DNA of 64,000 nucleotides from Planctomycetota bacterium. GTDB taxonomy: Bacteria > Planctomycetota > UBA1135 > GCA-002686595. The stretch is from contig JADJLZ010000005.1 of the NCBI GenBank assembly GCA_016709875.1, positions 372,001 to 436,000 of the forward strand. The letters run 5' to 3'. The translations under genes and the position numbers were made by a program. Positions 35,950-45,665 of the stretch are shown here, piece by piece. Under the pieces are notes generated by a model, which saw only the letters and a list, made by a program, of their open reading frames with translations, did no database searches and had not been told where the DNA came from. Position 1 is the stretch's first letter; the number at the start of each line of letters is the position of its first letter.

Positions 35950-37385
35950 GGCACGCGGTAGCGCTCGGGCCCCTCAGGCATTTCGACGCGCTGGAATCCG
36001 CTGCGGCGCAACTCCTCGGCCAAGGGCGCGCGCTGGTCGTTCTCGCCGTGCACGAGGAACAGCGCCCGGGCGCGGCCGGCGACGGGCACGAGCGCCGCCA
36101 GCAGCTCGTCGCGGTCGGCGTGCGCGGAGAAGCCGAGCATCGGTGTGACGCGCGCGCGCACGCGGTGCATCATCCCGAAGATGCGCACCTCGCTCGCGCC
36201 CTCGAGCAGGCGCCGCCCGAGCGTGTGCTCGGCCTGGTAGCCGACGATCAGGATCTCCGCCTCGGGGGAGGAGACGTTCCAGGCGAGGTGGTGCAGGATG
36301 CGGCCGGACTCCATCATGCCCGAGGCCGAGATCAGCACGGTCGGGCGCGGGTCGTCGTTGAGCGCCTTGCTCTCCTCGACCGAGTGCGTGAACACGAGGC
36401 GCGAGCGGAAGCTGTTCTCCTCCTGCAGCGTCCGGTACTGCGCGAGCGCCTCGGCGTCGAAGCACTCGGGGTGCTCGTAGACGATGCGCGTCGCGGCGGT
36501 CGCGAGCGGGCTGTCGACCACGAAGCGCACGTTCGGACAGGAGCCCGCGCGGCACAGGCGGGCGAAGTCGTAGAGGATGTTCTGCGTGCGGCCGACGGCG
36601 AAGGCGGGGATCAAGAGCCGGCCGCGGCCGCGCTTTTCGAGGCGCTCGACCGCCGCGCGCAGCTCGCCCTCGAGGTCCTGGAAGGGCGGGTGTTTGCGGT
36701 TGCCGTAGGTCGACTCGCTGATCAGCACGTCGGCCTCCGAGAGCGGCTCGGGGTCGCGCAGGATCGGCTGGTGGAAACGGCCGTAGTCGCCGGTGAAGAC
36801 CAGGCGCGAGAGGCCGTGCTTCTCGCGGATCTCGGCCTCGACCCAGGCCGAGCCGAGGATGTGGCCGGCGTCGCGAAAGCGAAAGCGCATGCCCGGCAGC
36901 GGCTCGAACCACGCGCCGTACTCGTGCGAGCGCATGCGCGGCATCAGCTCCTGCACGTCCTCCTCCAGGTACAGCGGCTGCACCTCGTGGCGCGGGAGGT
37001 GGCGCCCGGGCGGCGCCTCGCCGCGCTCGCGCGCCGCGCGCCAGCGCTGGCGGTTCATGAACTCGGCGTCCTGCAGCTGGATGTGTGCGCTGTCGGCGAG
37101 CAGCACCGCGCACAGGTCGCGCGAGGCGCGCGTCGCGTGCACCTGGCCCGCGAAACCCTGGCGCGTGAGCATCGGCAGCTTGCCCGAATGGTCGATGTGC
37201 GCGTGCGAGAGGACGACCGCATCGATCGTCTGCGGGTCGAAGCCGAAGCGCTCGTTGCGCTTGCGGCTCTCCTCGCGCCGGCCCTGGAACAGGCCGCAGT
37301 CGAGCAGCACGCTGCGCCCCTCGGAGCGGATCAGGTGGCACGAGCCGGTGGTGGTGCCGGTCGCGCCGTAGAAGCGGAGTTCCAT
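35946..37385 (-). CDS. MBL-fold / beta-CASP RNA-processing-type hydrolase
   Basis: A 479-residue protein. The metallo-beta-lactamase motif HAHIDHSGKLP lies near 61-71, with further ligands in FRDAGHILGSAWVEAE and TGDYGRF. The beta-CASP insertion is followed by SASGMMESGRI, FSAHADRDEL and VHGENDQ, matching the CPSF73-like bacterial RNase/hydrolase group. It probably cleaves RNA in the cytoplasm. Start ATG 37385; a TAGGAT hexamer lies 11 bases upstream. Confidence 0.9.
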   Translation of the reverse strand: MELRFYGATGTTTGSCHLIRSEGRSVLLDCGLFQGRREESRKRNERFGFDPQTIDAVVLSHAHIDHSGKLPMLTRQGFAGQVHATRASRDLCAVLLADSAHIQLQDAEFMNRQRWRAARERGEAPPGRHLPRHEVQPLYLEEDVQELMPRMRSHEYGAWFEPLPGMRFRFRDAGHILGSAWVEAEIREKHGLSRLVFTGDYGRFHQPILRDPEPLSEADVLISESTYGNRKHPPFQDLEGELRAAVERLEKRGRGRLLIPAFAVGRTQNILYDFARLCRAGSCPNVRFVVDSPLATAATRIVYEHPECFDAEALAQYRTLQEENSFRSRLVFTHSVEESKALNDDPRPTVLISASGMMESGRILHHLAWNVSSPEAEILIVGYQAEHTLGRRLLEGASEVRIFGMMHRVRARVTPMLGFSAHADRDELLAALVPVAGRARALFLVHGENDQRAPLAEELRRSGFQRVEMPEGPERYRVP

Positions 37386-37396
37386 CGCGCGCGGCG

Positions 37397-37402
37397 ATCC
37401 TA
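37397..37402 (-). promoter_or_regulatory. Putative -10 box TAGGAT, near-leaderless start
   Basis: TAGGAT on the minus strand lies 11 bases before the ATG at 37385, implying a leader of no more than a few bases. Confidence 0.42.
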
Positions 37403-37487
37403 GGTGCGGCCGGGGAGGGGCACAAGCGCCACGGCTTGCGCGTCCGCGCGCGGGGACCTAGCGTGGGCGCCCCCCAAGGAGCCCCGC

Positions 37488-38003
37488 ATGTCCCGATTCG
37501 CCCTCGCCATCGCGTTCGCCCTCGCCGCCAGCAGCTGTGTCTCGTTCTCCCCGCAGGAGCACGACACCGACAAGCGCAAGCAGCTCTTCGATTCGGTGAA
37601 AGCCCTCGAGGGCACCTGGGAGTCGCCCGGCCCCGACGGCACGACGCAGGTGATCGAGTTCAAGACGAGCTCGGCCGGCTCGATCGTGCGCGAGACGATG
37701 TTCCCGGGCACGCCGCAGGAGATGACGAACATCTACCGCCTGGTCGACGACTCGCTGCGCGTGACGCACTTCTGCGCGATGGGCAATCAGCCCGAGATGC
37801 GCGCGACCGAGCGCAAGGGGAACTTGATGGTGTTCGAGTTCGGCTGGGTCAACGACCTCGAGTCGCAGACGGAGATGTACATGGGCGGCCTGACGCTCGA
37901 GTTCATCGACGCCGACCACCTGACGGAGCACTGGACGACGTTCGTCGAGGACAAGCCGCAGGCGGGCGAGTCGGTCGACATCGCGCTCACGCGGCGCAAA
38001 TGA
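37488..38003 (+). CDS. Lipoprotein, lipocalin-like (DUF1579-type)
   Basis: A 171-residue protein with a signal and Cys (LAASSCVSF) suggesting lipidation. The mature part starts with KALEGTWESPGPDGTTQVIEF and continues as alternating beta strands, like small lipocalin or DUF1579-type barrels; FCAMGNQPEMRA is a recognisable local motif. An AAGGAG site lies upstream with suitable spacing. Function is unknown; it is monocistronic. Confidence 0.65.
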   Translation: MSRFALAIAFALAASSCVSFSPQEHDTDKRKQLFDSVKALEGTWESPGPDGTTQVIEFKTSSAGSIVRETMFPGTPQEMTNIYRLVDDSLRVTHFCAMGNQPEMRATERKGNLMVFEFGWVNDLESQTEMYMGGLTLEFIDADHLTEHWTTFVEDKPQAGESVDIALTRRK

Positions 38004-38025
38004 GTGGAGCGCGGGCCTGCGCCGC

Positions 38026-39873
38026 TCAGGGCCAGTACACGACCGCCCCGCTCTGCGTCGCGTTGAACGTGAGCGCGGCGCCGCAGCCCCCGAGCACGAT
38101 CGGGTCGCGGTAGTAGACCAGGAACACGCGCGTCTCTCCGGGAGGGAGAGTGACACCGAGCTGGCTGCTGCGCGCGGAGATCGTCGGATCCCCGGCGGCA
38201 AGATCGGGCGCTCGGATGCTGCCGTTGAGCGCGGTCTTCACGAAGAAGCGCAGCAGGTTCCCGCCGACGCAGCGCACGCCTTGGCCGAAGGCGACTCCAC
38301 CCGGGAGGAGGCTGTCGCCCGCGAGGAGGATGCTCGTCGCGTGCGGCCCTTCGCCGCGCGTGGCGAAGGAGAGCGTGTCCTGCGAGAGGTAGGCGATGCC
38401 CTCCGCGCTGAGGAGCGCGCCGCCGGTGTGGGAGGAGTTGCCGCAGCCGCGGCCGGGGAGAGCAGGAGGATTGTTGCAGGGACAGTCGGCGACGCCCGGG
38501 TCGAGCGGGTCGCAGAGGCTGGTGAAACCGCTCGCGAACCGGTCGCGCAGGAACACGTCGGTGAAGCCGTTGGTGTCGCCAGCCACGATGTTGGTCGCGA
38601 GCGAGCGGAAGACGAGGTAGCGGGCATCGGGGGAGATCGAGGGCGCCCCTATTCCGTAGTCGGGCAGGGAGCCGTCGTAGCAGTAGCTCGTGTACTCCGT
38701 CGTGCCGAGCTGGCGGTCGCGGAACCAGAGCCCGATTGGCCCTGAAAGTGTAGACGCTCCGCCGAAGGCGACGAATCGGCCGTCGGGGGAAAGGACCGAG
38801 CCCCCGCCGCCCAGGAACGGTACTCCCGCGCCCGAGACGCTGACGAGTTCGGTCGTAGCCGTGCGTCGGTCGCGGATGAAGACGTCGTTCGCGTGATTCG
38901 TGTCGTTGGGCACGAGGTTGGAGGCACTACTCGAGAAGCAGACATAGCGGCCGTCGGCGGAGATGCCACCCGGGTACGAGTCGCCATTGCCGCTGGCGCC
39001 GGTCCAGCCTGGGCTCATCAACTCCGTCGTTCCTAGGATCCGGTCGCGCAGGAACGCGTCCAACTTGAAGTTGTTCCCGCCCTGCACGAGGTTGCCCGCG
39101 TAGCTCGTGAAAGCGACAAACCTGCCGTCCCCCGACATGTATGGTCCTCCACTGCCCCCAAGGGCCTGTACGCCGGAGCTGGAGACGGAGATCCGCTCCG
39201 TGATGCCCGTGATGCGATCGTGGGCAAATACGTCGTCCGCGGAATTCGTGTCTCCCGGCACGAGGTTCGAGGCACTGCTGTAAAACGCCACGATGAGTCC
39301 GTCGTCGGAGACCGCAGGGGCGGCGCAAGATCCATTGGCTTCCAATCCGTTCGAGTCGACGCTCACGAGTTCCGTGGTTCCGTTGAGTCGATCACGGAGG
39401 AATATCTCGTCCGCGCCGCTGGTGAGTTGCGCCGCCAGGTTGGTCGCCCTGCTCGCGAAGACGACGAAGCGCGCGTCGGGGCTCATGGACATGCCATAGA
39501 TTCCCGAGTCGCCATTCGATTGGGTTCCACCTGAACCGACGCTGACCCGCTCGACGGATTGATCGAGTCGGTCCCGCACGAAGATGTCCCGCTTGCTGTT
39601 CGTGTCGTTGGGGACGATGTCGTTCGACGGCGACATGAAGAGCACGAAACGGCCGTCGGCGGAGACGGCGTTGGGAGTTGCGGGAAGATCACCCCCCAAC
39701 CACGCCTGTGCGCCCGTCCAAGTGACGCTGACCCTTTCCGTTACCTGCGCCACCGCCATGCCAGTTCCCGTGGAGACTGCGATCGCGGTCAGCAGGAGGG
39801 CCGACGCGCGCGCGAGAAAGCGCGGCGGCGTGCGTGAAGTGAGGTGTGCGTGAGCGGGTGCAGCGAGCGTCAT
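38026..39873 (-). CDS. Exported TolB/PD40-type propeller protein with Cys-rich C-terminal domain
   Basis: A 615-residue protein with a signal peptide ending near MAVAQ. Residues 50-460 repeat the PD40 pattern SxDGRFVxFxSxAxNLVPGDTN followed by DVFxRDR and TTELVSV about seven times, predicting a beta propeller. Residues 465-615 are the same C-terminal domain as in the kelch-like protein at 30221-32983 (CPCNNPP, FGQGVRCVGG, YYRDPIVLGGC). A GGTGGAG site precedes the ATG. Probably secreted or surface-held; the role is unknown. Confidence 0.8.
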   Translation of the reverse strand: MTLAAPAHAHLTSRTPPRFLARASALLLTAIAVSTGTGMAVAQVTERVSVTWTGAQAWLGGDLPATPNAVSADGRFVLFMSPSNDIVPNDTNSKRDIFVRDRLDQSVERVSVGSGGTQSNGDSGIYGMSMSPDARFVVFASRATNLAAQLTSGADEIFLRDRLNGTTELVSVDSNGLEANGSCAAPAVSDDGLIVAFYSSASNLVPGDTNSADDVFAHDRITGITERISVSSSGVQALGGSGGPYMSGDGRFVAFTSYAGNLVQGGNNFKLDAFLRDRILGTTELMSPGWTGASGNGDSYPGGISADGRYVCFSSSASNLVPNDTNHANDVFIRDRRTATTELVSVSGAGVPFLGGGGSVLSPDGRFVAFGGASTLSGPIGLWFRDRQLGTTEYTSYCYDGSLPDYGIGAPSISPDARYLVFRSLATNIVAGDTNGFTDVFLRDRFASGFTSLCDPLDPGVADCPCNNPPALPGRGCGNSSHTGGALLSAEGIAYLSQDTLSFATRGEGPHATSILLAGDSLLPGGVAFGQGVRCVGGNLLRFFVKTALNGSIRAPDLAAGDPTISARSSQLGVTLPPGETRVFLVYYRDPIVLGGCGAALTFNATQSGAVVYWP

Positions 39874-39962
39874 GAGGTCTCCACCTTCCGGGAATGCGGG
39901 CGGCTCGCACGATCATACGCCCGGCCCGGGCGGCGTGGCGCCCTCCGGCCTCGAAACGCGCC

Positions 39963-41033
39963 CTACGGCTTCGCGAGCCCCTTGAACGATTCGTTGCCCT
40001 TCGCGAGAAACGCGGTCACGCGCTCCATCAGCTTGGGGCCCAGCCGCGCCTCGAGCAGCTCGAGCTGCTTCTCGGCCGGGACCTCGTAGCTCGGGTCGCT
40101 GACCCAACTGCCGTCGTCCTTGTAGGTGCGGTTGTTGTCCTCGCGGAACGCGCGCAGGTCGTGCAGCGCCTGGGCCAGCTTGTCGCCGGGCTGCAGCGCG
40201 AGGAAGCTCGCCGCGCCGAAGGAGAGGCGCGCGCGTTGCGCGTCCCAGCTCCCGCGCCGCATCGCGCAGAACTCGCCCAGGTCGATCGGCTTCTCGCCGC
40301 GCTCCTTCGCCAGCGTGCGCAGTTCGCCCGGCCAGGCGCCGTGCTCGGTCGCGAAGACGAACTCGCTGCGGTAGGGGAAGCTGTAGAGCGTGCCGTCGTA
40401 GGCCCACTCGGCGGCCCAAGCGACGCCCTGTTGCAGCCAGTAGGGCTGCTCGCCGTGGCGCTGCAGGAAGAAGAGCTGCGCCGCGCGGTCGATGAGCTCG
40501 TGCACGGGGCTCCACTCCTTCATCCCGGGCGCGCTCTCGAGGAAGGCGGCGCAGAGCGGGTCGATCAGCACGAAGCCGGTCTCCTTGCCGGCCTGCGAGG
40601 CCCACGAGGCGAGGTTCGGCGCGACCGCGGCGAGTTGCGCGAGCAGCGCGGCGTAGTCCTCGGGGTTGCGCAGCACGAAGAGCGCCGCACAGTCGGGCGC
40701 GGTCTTGTCCTCGGCCTCGCCCGCGGAGGCGGGGAAACGCGCGTCGATCCAGCTGTCGACCTTGGCCAGCTGGCGCAGCAGGGCGTCGGCGTGGGAGTCC
40801 TTCTCGGAGGTGCAGAGCAGCACACGGCCCTTCGTGTCGACGTCGACGCGGTAGCCGGCACTCTTCAGGAACGGCTCCCAGGCCGCGAGCGCCGCCTGGG
40901 CGCTCTCGGGGAAGCCCGGGGGCAGCGCGGCGCTGGTCCCGGTCTTGGTCTGCCAGCGCACGTTGACGCGATCGCCCGCGAGGGCGGGGACGCACTGCGC
41001 GAGCGCGGCGGCGAGGAGGAGCAGCGCGCGCAT
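39963..41033 (-). CDS. Exported hypothetical protein, peptidase-MA-like
   Basis: A 356-residue protein with a signal peptide (MRALLLLAAALAQCVPALA). The middle contains SPVHELIDRAAQLFFLQRHGEQPYWLQQGVAWAAEW, reminiscent of a degraded zincin helix: the HELID start lacks the second His of HExxH. The C-terminal region is helical. It is the last gene of a three-gene operon with 5-bp gaps and is distantly like its neighbour at 41039 in layout. Function is unknown. Confidence 0.6.
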   Translation of the reverse strand: MRALLLLAAALAQCVPALAGDRVNVRWQTKTGTSAALPPGFPESAQAALAAWEPFLKSAGYRVDVDTKGRVLLCTSEKDSHADALLRQLAKVDSWIDARFPASAGEAEDKTAPDCAALFVLRNPEDYAALLAQLAAVAPNLASWASQAGKETGFVLIDPLCAAFLESAPGMKEWSPVHELIDRAAQLFFLQRHGEQPYWLQQGVAWAAEWAYDGTLYSFPYRSEFVFATEHGAWPGELRTLAKERGEKPIDLGEFCAMRRGSWDAQRARLSFGAASFLALQPGDKLAQALHDLRAFREDNNRTYKDDGSWVSDPSYEVPAEKQLELLEARLGPKLMERVTAFLAKGNESFKGLAKP

Positions 41034-41038
41034 GGCTC

Positions 41039-42475
41039 TCAGTGCCGCTCCTCGAGCCAGCGCACGAGGTGCTCCTGGGTCTGCGCGAGCGGCCGCGCGA
41101 GCACGGCTTCGAGCACCGCGACCGAGCTCTCGCCCGCGCCGACGCGCGTCAGGATCTCGGGCAGTTGCGACGGCTGGCCCTCGGCGAGGTACGCGGCGAA
41201 CACGTAGGAGACGAGCATCTCCTCGAGCGTGATCACCGAGAGGTCCTTGCCGAGCATCTCGGCGAACTTCGGCGCTTCGGGGCTCTTCAGCACCTTGAGC
41301 GCCTCCGCGTACCAGTCGGTCTTGGGTGCGAAGAGCCGGCCGCGCAGCGTCTTGTGCTCGCCCGGCTGCGCGCTCACGAACCAGGTCAGGCGCGAGCCGA
41401 CGAGCTCGTTGGAGAAGTACAGACCCAGGCCCTCGAAGATCCAGCCCTGCGCCGAGCTGATGTGGCAGCCCTTGAGCAGGATGCTCGCCGCGGCGTGGCG
41501 CGAGAAGCAGTCCATGCGCCGCTTGGGATCCTTGTCCCAGAGCACGACGGAGGCGCTGTTCGGCAGGCCGAAGCCCGCGGCGTCCTTCCAGCTCTTCTTG
41601 AGCGCGTCGTTGGCGTCGGTCAGGCTCGCGAGCATCTTCTCGCGCTCGCCCGGATCGGTCATCACGTAGACGGTGAAGCCGTCGGTCGGCGGCATCGGCT
41701 TGCCGCACAGGCCCTCGGCCAGCGCGCAGGCCGCGTGCACGAGCTCGGCCATCTCGCGCGCCTCCTTGTCGGAGGTCTGCACGAGCAGGTGCATGCCGTC
41801 GGAGGAGACGCTCGTCTTCCAGGCCGGCAAGTGCGCGAGGTCCTCGGGCGTCGGCGGCACCTTGGCGGCCTCGGGGACGTCCTTGCGGCCCTTCTGCGCG
41901 ATCCCGTGCAACTCGGCGCGGCGTTTCTCGGCCGCGGCGGTTTCGGCCAGGACCCACTTGTCGCCGCTGCGCGCCTCGCCTCGCAGGCCGTGCACCAGGG
42001 CGTCGTCGGGATCGACGAGCAGCACCTCGTCGAGCACCGCGTCGCGCTGCTTGGGGTCGGCCTTGTCCTTCTCCAGGCGCGCGAGCTGCGCGTCGCGATA
42101 GGCGCTGACGATCTCGCTGCGCTTCTTGCCGAATTCGGGCAGCGCGGAGGGGTTGCGGTCCTTGACCTCGCGCGGCGCGGGCTCCTTCCAGTTGCCTTGG
42201 CCGTCGCGCGAGTAGCGCAGGCCCTTGCGCGCCTCCGCGTTCTCCGGCTCGAGCGACAGCACCGAGCGCCAGGTGCTGTCGCGCGACTGAAAGAGCTGCG
42301 CCTCGTTGCACCAGGCGGCGAGGCCGTTGAGCTGGGCGATCAGCTCCTCGCGCAACTTCGCGGCCTCGTCCTGAAGGAGGGGCGCGGGGCTGTCGTGGCC
42401 CGCGCGCGCGCTGGGGTTCTTGTCCGCGGCGCCGGCCGGGAGGGCCGCCGCGAGAGCGAGGAGGAGGGACAGCAT
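41039..42475 (-). CDS. Exported hypothetical protein, DUF1570-like layout
   Basis: A 478-residue protein with a signal peptide ending near GAADK. Residues 30-190 are helical and charged, with a TPR-like accounting of steps. Residues 200-470 look like an inactive peptidase-MA type domain (GMHLLVQTSDKEAREMAELV, then HISSAQGWIFEGLGLYFSNEL), a layout seen in large planctomycete secreted proteins. No zinc motif is intact. It is the middle gene of the 43410-39963 operon. Confidence 0.6.
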   Translation of the reverse strand: MLSLLLALAAALPAGAADKNPSARAGHDSPAPLLQDEAAKLREELIAQLNGLAAWCNEAQLFQSRDSTWRSVLSLEPENAEARKGLRYSRDGQGNWKEPAPREVKDRNPSALPEFGKKRSEIVSAYRDAQLARLEKDKADPKQRDAVLDEVLLVDPDDALVHGLRGEARSGDKWVLAETAAAEKRRAELHGIAQKGRKDVPEAAKVPPTPEDLAHLPAWKTSVSSDGMHLLVQTSDKEAREMAELVHAACALAEGLCGKPMPPTDGFTVYVMTDPGEREKMLASLTDANDALKKSWKDAAGFGLPNSASVVLWDKDPKRRMDCFSRHAAASILLKGCHISSAQGWIFEGLGLYFSNELVGSRLTWFVSAQPGEHKTLRGRLFAPKTDWYAEALKVLKSPEAPKFAEMLGKDLSVITLEEMLVSYVFAAYLAEGQPSQLPEILTRVGAGESSVAVLEAVLARPLAQTQEHLVRWLEERH

Positions 42476-42480
42476 GGCGC

Positions 42481-43410
42481 TCAGTGGACGGGCTTCGCCG
42501 GCGCGGTCTTCCCGCGCTTGGCAGGAATCGGCTCATCGACCACGTGGAGCTGAAGGCCCGGGGAGAGCCGCTCGTCGATCGTGCCAACCTTGGTCTCGAA
42601 AGCGTTCGCGGGCAGCTCCTTGTGGGCCGCCCGCAGACGCTCGAGGGCAAAGAGCCACAGCCCGGTCGTGCCCTCCAGGGTCGGGTGCAGCCCGTCCTCC
42701 TGCAGCAGCGAACCGACCTTGCCCTTGGTCCACAGGTTCGTGCCGACGCGCAGCTCCTCGCCCGCGAGCAGGGCGCCCATCAGCTGGGAGACCGGCACGA
42801 GCACGACGTTCGGGTGCTCTTTGACCCAGGCCGCGAGGCGTTCGTTCAACTTCTTCAACGTCGCCGCGTCGGGAACCGCCTGCGCGGGGAGCACCGGCTG
42901 CGGCGCCTTGAGCGCGCTGCTCATATCGGGGAAGTCGCCCAGCAGGATCGGGCACTTCAGCTCTTCGAGCGACTTCAGCCCGATCTCGAGCGCGTCGAGG
43001 CGTTCCTTTTCGCCGTTCCAGGAGGTCCCGTAGCCGAACCAGAACAGGTAGTCGAGCGCGACGACCAGCGTGGTCTCGCGCGTGGCGAGCTCGCCGAAGG
43101 CCTTCTTCGAACTCGCGACCGGATCGAGGAAGGTCATGCGCGAGCTGGCGTTGAAGACCTCGCCATGCGCGGCACTGACCCCCGCGTCGATGACCTGCGC
43201 GAGGTCCAAGCGCGTGCCTTTGGGCCCCTTTCCCAGGCCGTGGCCGGCCGAGAGGCTCGCGCCGATCACGGCGACGTGCTGGAGCAGCGGGATGGCCTCG
43301 GTACGCGACGGGCTGGCGGCCGCGGCGGGGGCCTGGAGGGTCCACGCCGCGGGAGCGAGCAGTGCAATCGAGGCCAGAAACGGGAGCAGCAGCCTTCGGG
43401 AAGCGGGCAT
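42481..43410 (-). CDS. Exported SGNH/GDSL-like hydrolase
   Basis: A 309-residue protein with a signal peptide (LLPFLASIALLAPAAWTL). Block I reads VIGASLSAG, with Ser in the position of the GDSL nucleophile, and block V is DGLHPT, with the catalytic Asp and His. This fits an SGNH esterase or acetyl hydrolase in the periplasm. It is the first gene of a three-gene operon of exported proteins; the substrate is unknown. Confidence 0.75.
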   Translation of the reverse strand: MPASRRLLLPFLASIALLAPAAWTLQAPAAAASPSRTEAIPLLQHVAVIGASLSAGHGLGKGPKGTRLDLAQVIDAGVSAAHGEVFNASSRMTFLDPVASSKKAFGELATRETTLVVALDYLFWFGYGTSWNGEKERLDALEIGLKSLEELKCPILLGDFPDMSSALKAPQPVLPAQAVPDAATLKKLNERLAAWVKEHPNVVLVPVSQLMGALLAGEELRVGTNLWTKGKVGSLLQEDGLHPTLEGTTGLWLFALERLRAAHKELPANAFETKVGTIDERLSPGLQLHVVDEPIPAKRGKTAPAKPVH

Positions 43411-43603
43411 GAGCGGGGCGATCCTGGGTGCGGAGGACGGGGACTAGACGTGCGCGGGGATTCTGTCACCCAGGAAGACGCTCTGAAACGCCGGAGGTTG
43501 GGGGATTGCACAAGAAAAACCTTGGGCTCGGCGCGCAACCTGGGAGGGATGCGAGCGTCCTCTGCTTGAGGAGGCCGCTCCGCTCGGGGATCCTCTGCCT
43601 GTG

Positions 43604-45655
43604 ATGAGCCGCGCGCAAAGAACCCATCCCTCGGAGCCGCGCGCTCCGGCCAGCCTGACCGACCTCCCCGGGGTCGGGCCGGCCCGGGCGCGGGCGCTGG
43701 CCTCGCTCGGGATCCGCTCGCCGCGCGACCTCGTCCTGTGCGTGCCCTCGGCCCTGCGCGAATCGGCGGTGCAGATGAGCGTCGCGAGCGCGCTCGCCAG
43801 CCCGGGCAGCCAAGCGCGCGTGCGCGGCAAGGTCGAGCGCGTCGCGCTGCAGCGCTTCCGCGGCCGCTCGACCGTGCGCGTGCGCCTCTCCGACGCCAGC
43901 GGGTCGATCCTGGCGCTGTACTTCAACCAGCCCTGGATGGCGAAGAGCTTCACCGTCGGCGAGGAGCTCGAGCACGCCGGCCGCGTCAGCTCCGCTCGCG
44001 TGCCCGTGCTGGTCTCGCCGCGCATCGGCCGGAGCGACAAGCCGCTCGCAGGGGATGGCGAGCTCAGCCTGCACTACCCCGACGCGGCGGGCCTGGGCTC
44101 GAAGTTCATCGGCAAGCTCGCGCGGGCCGTGCTGCCGCGCCTGGCGCACCTGCTCGAGGACTCGCTCACACCCCCGGAGCGCGCGCGTCTGGACGTCGAC
44201 GAGCTCGCGGGCAGCGCCGCGCGCCTGCACGCCCCCGCGAGCCTGGAGGAATTCGTGCGCGCGCGCCGGCGCGTGCGTCTGGAAAACCTGCTCGAACTGC
44301 AGGCGGGCCTGCTCGCGCGCTCGCGCGAGGCGCGCGCACAGGCGGCACCGCTCGCGCGCGTCAGCGAGACGCAGCACGCGGAGCTGCTGGGGGTCTTCCC
44401 CTTCGGCTTCACCGCGGGCCAGGCCGCGGTCGCGCTCGAGTTGCGCGATGACCTCGCGAGCGGCCGGCCGATGCGGCGCCTCCTGCAGGGCGATGTCGGC
44501 TGCGGCAAGACCGCGCTCGGCCTGTACGCGGCGCTGATCGTCGCGCGCAGCGGCGGACAGACCGCGTTCCTCGCGCCGACCGAGATCCTCGCCGAGCAGC
44601 ACTACCAGGGGCTCAAGGACTGGCTCGCGCGCGCCAAGCTGCACGCCGTGCTGCTGACCGGCTCGCTCAAGACCGGCGAGCGCCGCCAGGTGCTGGCGCA
44701 GATCGAGAGCGGCATGGCGGACGTCGTGTTCGGCACGCACTCGCTCTTTTCCGCCGACGTGCGCTACCGCGGCCTGCAGCTGGCCGTGATCGACGAGCAG
44801 CAGCGCTTCGGCGTCGCGCAGCGCCAGGCCTTGATCGACAAGGGCACGAGCGCGCACGTGCTGCTGATGACGGCGACGCCGATCCCGCGCACGCTCGCGC
44901 TCTCGCTCTACGGCGACCTGGACACGAGCCTCCTGCGCGAGCGTCCGGCGGGCCGCGGCTCGCTGCGCACGCGCTGGGTGCGCAGCGAATCCGAGCGCGC
45001 CAAGGTCGCGAAGTTCCTCGACGAGCGCCTCGCGCGCGAGGAGCGCGTCTTCTGGGTCACGCCGCGCATCGGCGAGGGCGAAGAGGCCGAGGACGCGCTC
45101 GAGAGCGGTCGCGCCAGCGCAGAGGCGGCCTTCGAACGCCTGAGGCGCACCGACCTCGCGCGCCACGGCCTGGAGATCGTGCACGGGCGCATGAGCGCCG
45201 CCGAGCGCGCCGCGCGCCTGGAGCGCTTCCAGCGCGGCGCGGCCAAGCTGCTCGTCGCGACGACCGTGATCGAGGTCGGCGTCGACGTGCCCGAGGCGAC
45301 CGTGCTCGTGGTCGAGAGCGCCGAGCGCATGGGCCTCGCGCAACTGCACCAGCTGCGCGGAAGGGTGGGGCGCGGCCCGGTCGATTCCTGGTGCCTGCTC
45401 TTCGGCGACGCGCTCGCGAAGGCGCGCTTCGAGGTGCTCGAGCGCACGCACGATGGCTTCGAGATCGCCGAGCAGGACCTGGCGCAGCGCGGGATGGGGG
45501 ACCTCGGCGGCGTGCGGCAGGCCGGACTGGGCGCCGGAGGGACGATCGAGCCCGAGCAGGAGCTCGCGCTGCTGCTCGCCGCGCGCGAGCTCTTCGCCAG
45601 CCGGCCCGAGCTCTACGAGCGCTACCGCGAGCTCGCGCGCGCGGCGACGCCCTGA
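43604..45655 (+). CDS. recG: ATP-dependent DNA helicase RecG
   Basis: About 683 residues, close to the E. coli length. The N-terminal wedge domain begins around residue 15 (LTDLPGVGPARARALASLGI) with an OB fold; helicase motifs follow: Walker A GDVGCGKTALG near 296, LAPTEILAEQHY, DEQQRFG, TATPIPRTLAL, VIEVGVDVPEAT and HQLRGRVGRG. It remodels stalled forks and recombination intermediates in the cytoplasm. An overlapping GTG at 43601 is an alternative start. It is transcribed alone. Confidence 0.96.
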   Translation: MSRAQRTHPSEPRAPASLTDLPGVGPARARALASLGIRSPRDLVLCVPSALRESAVQMSVASALASPGSQARVRGKVERVALQRFRGRSTVRVRLSDASGSILALYFNQPWMAKSFTVGEELEHAGRVSSARVPVLVSPRIGRSDKPLAGDGELSLHYPDAAGLGSKFIGKLARAVLPRLAHLLEDSLTPPERARLDVDELAGSAARLHAPASLEEFVRARRRVRLENLLELQAGLLARSREARAQAAPLARVSETQHAELLGVFPFGFTAGQAAVALELRDDLASGRPMRRLLQGDVGCGKTALGLYAALIVARSGGQTAFLAPTEILAEQHYQGLKDWLARAKLHAVLLTGSLKTGERRQVLAQIESGMADVVFGTHSLFSADVRYRGLQLAVIDEQQRFGVAQRQALIDKGTSAHVLLMTATPIPRTLALSLYGDLDTSLLRERPAGRGSLRTRWVRSESERAKVAKFLDERLAREERVFWVTPRIGEGEEAEDALESGRASAEAAFERLRRTDLARHGLEIVHGRMSAAERAARLERFQRGAAKLLVATTVIEVGVDVPEATVLVVESAERMGLAQLHQLRGRVGRGPVDSWCLLFGDALAKARFEVLERTHDGFEIAEQDLAQRGMGDLGGVRQAGLGAGGTIEPEQELALLLAARELFASRPELYERYRELARAATP

Positions 45656-45665
45656 GAAGCGCTCC

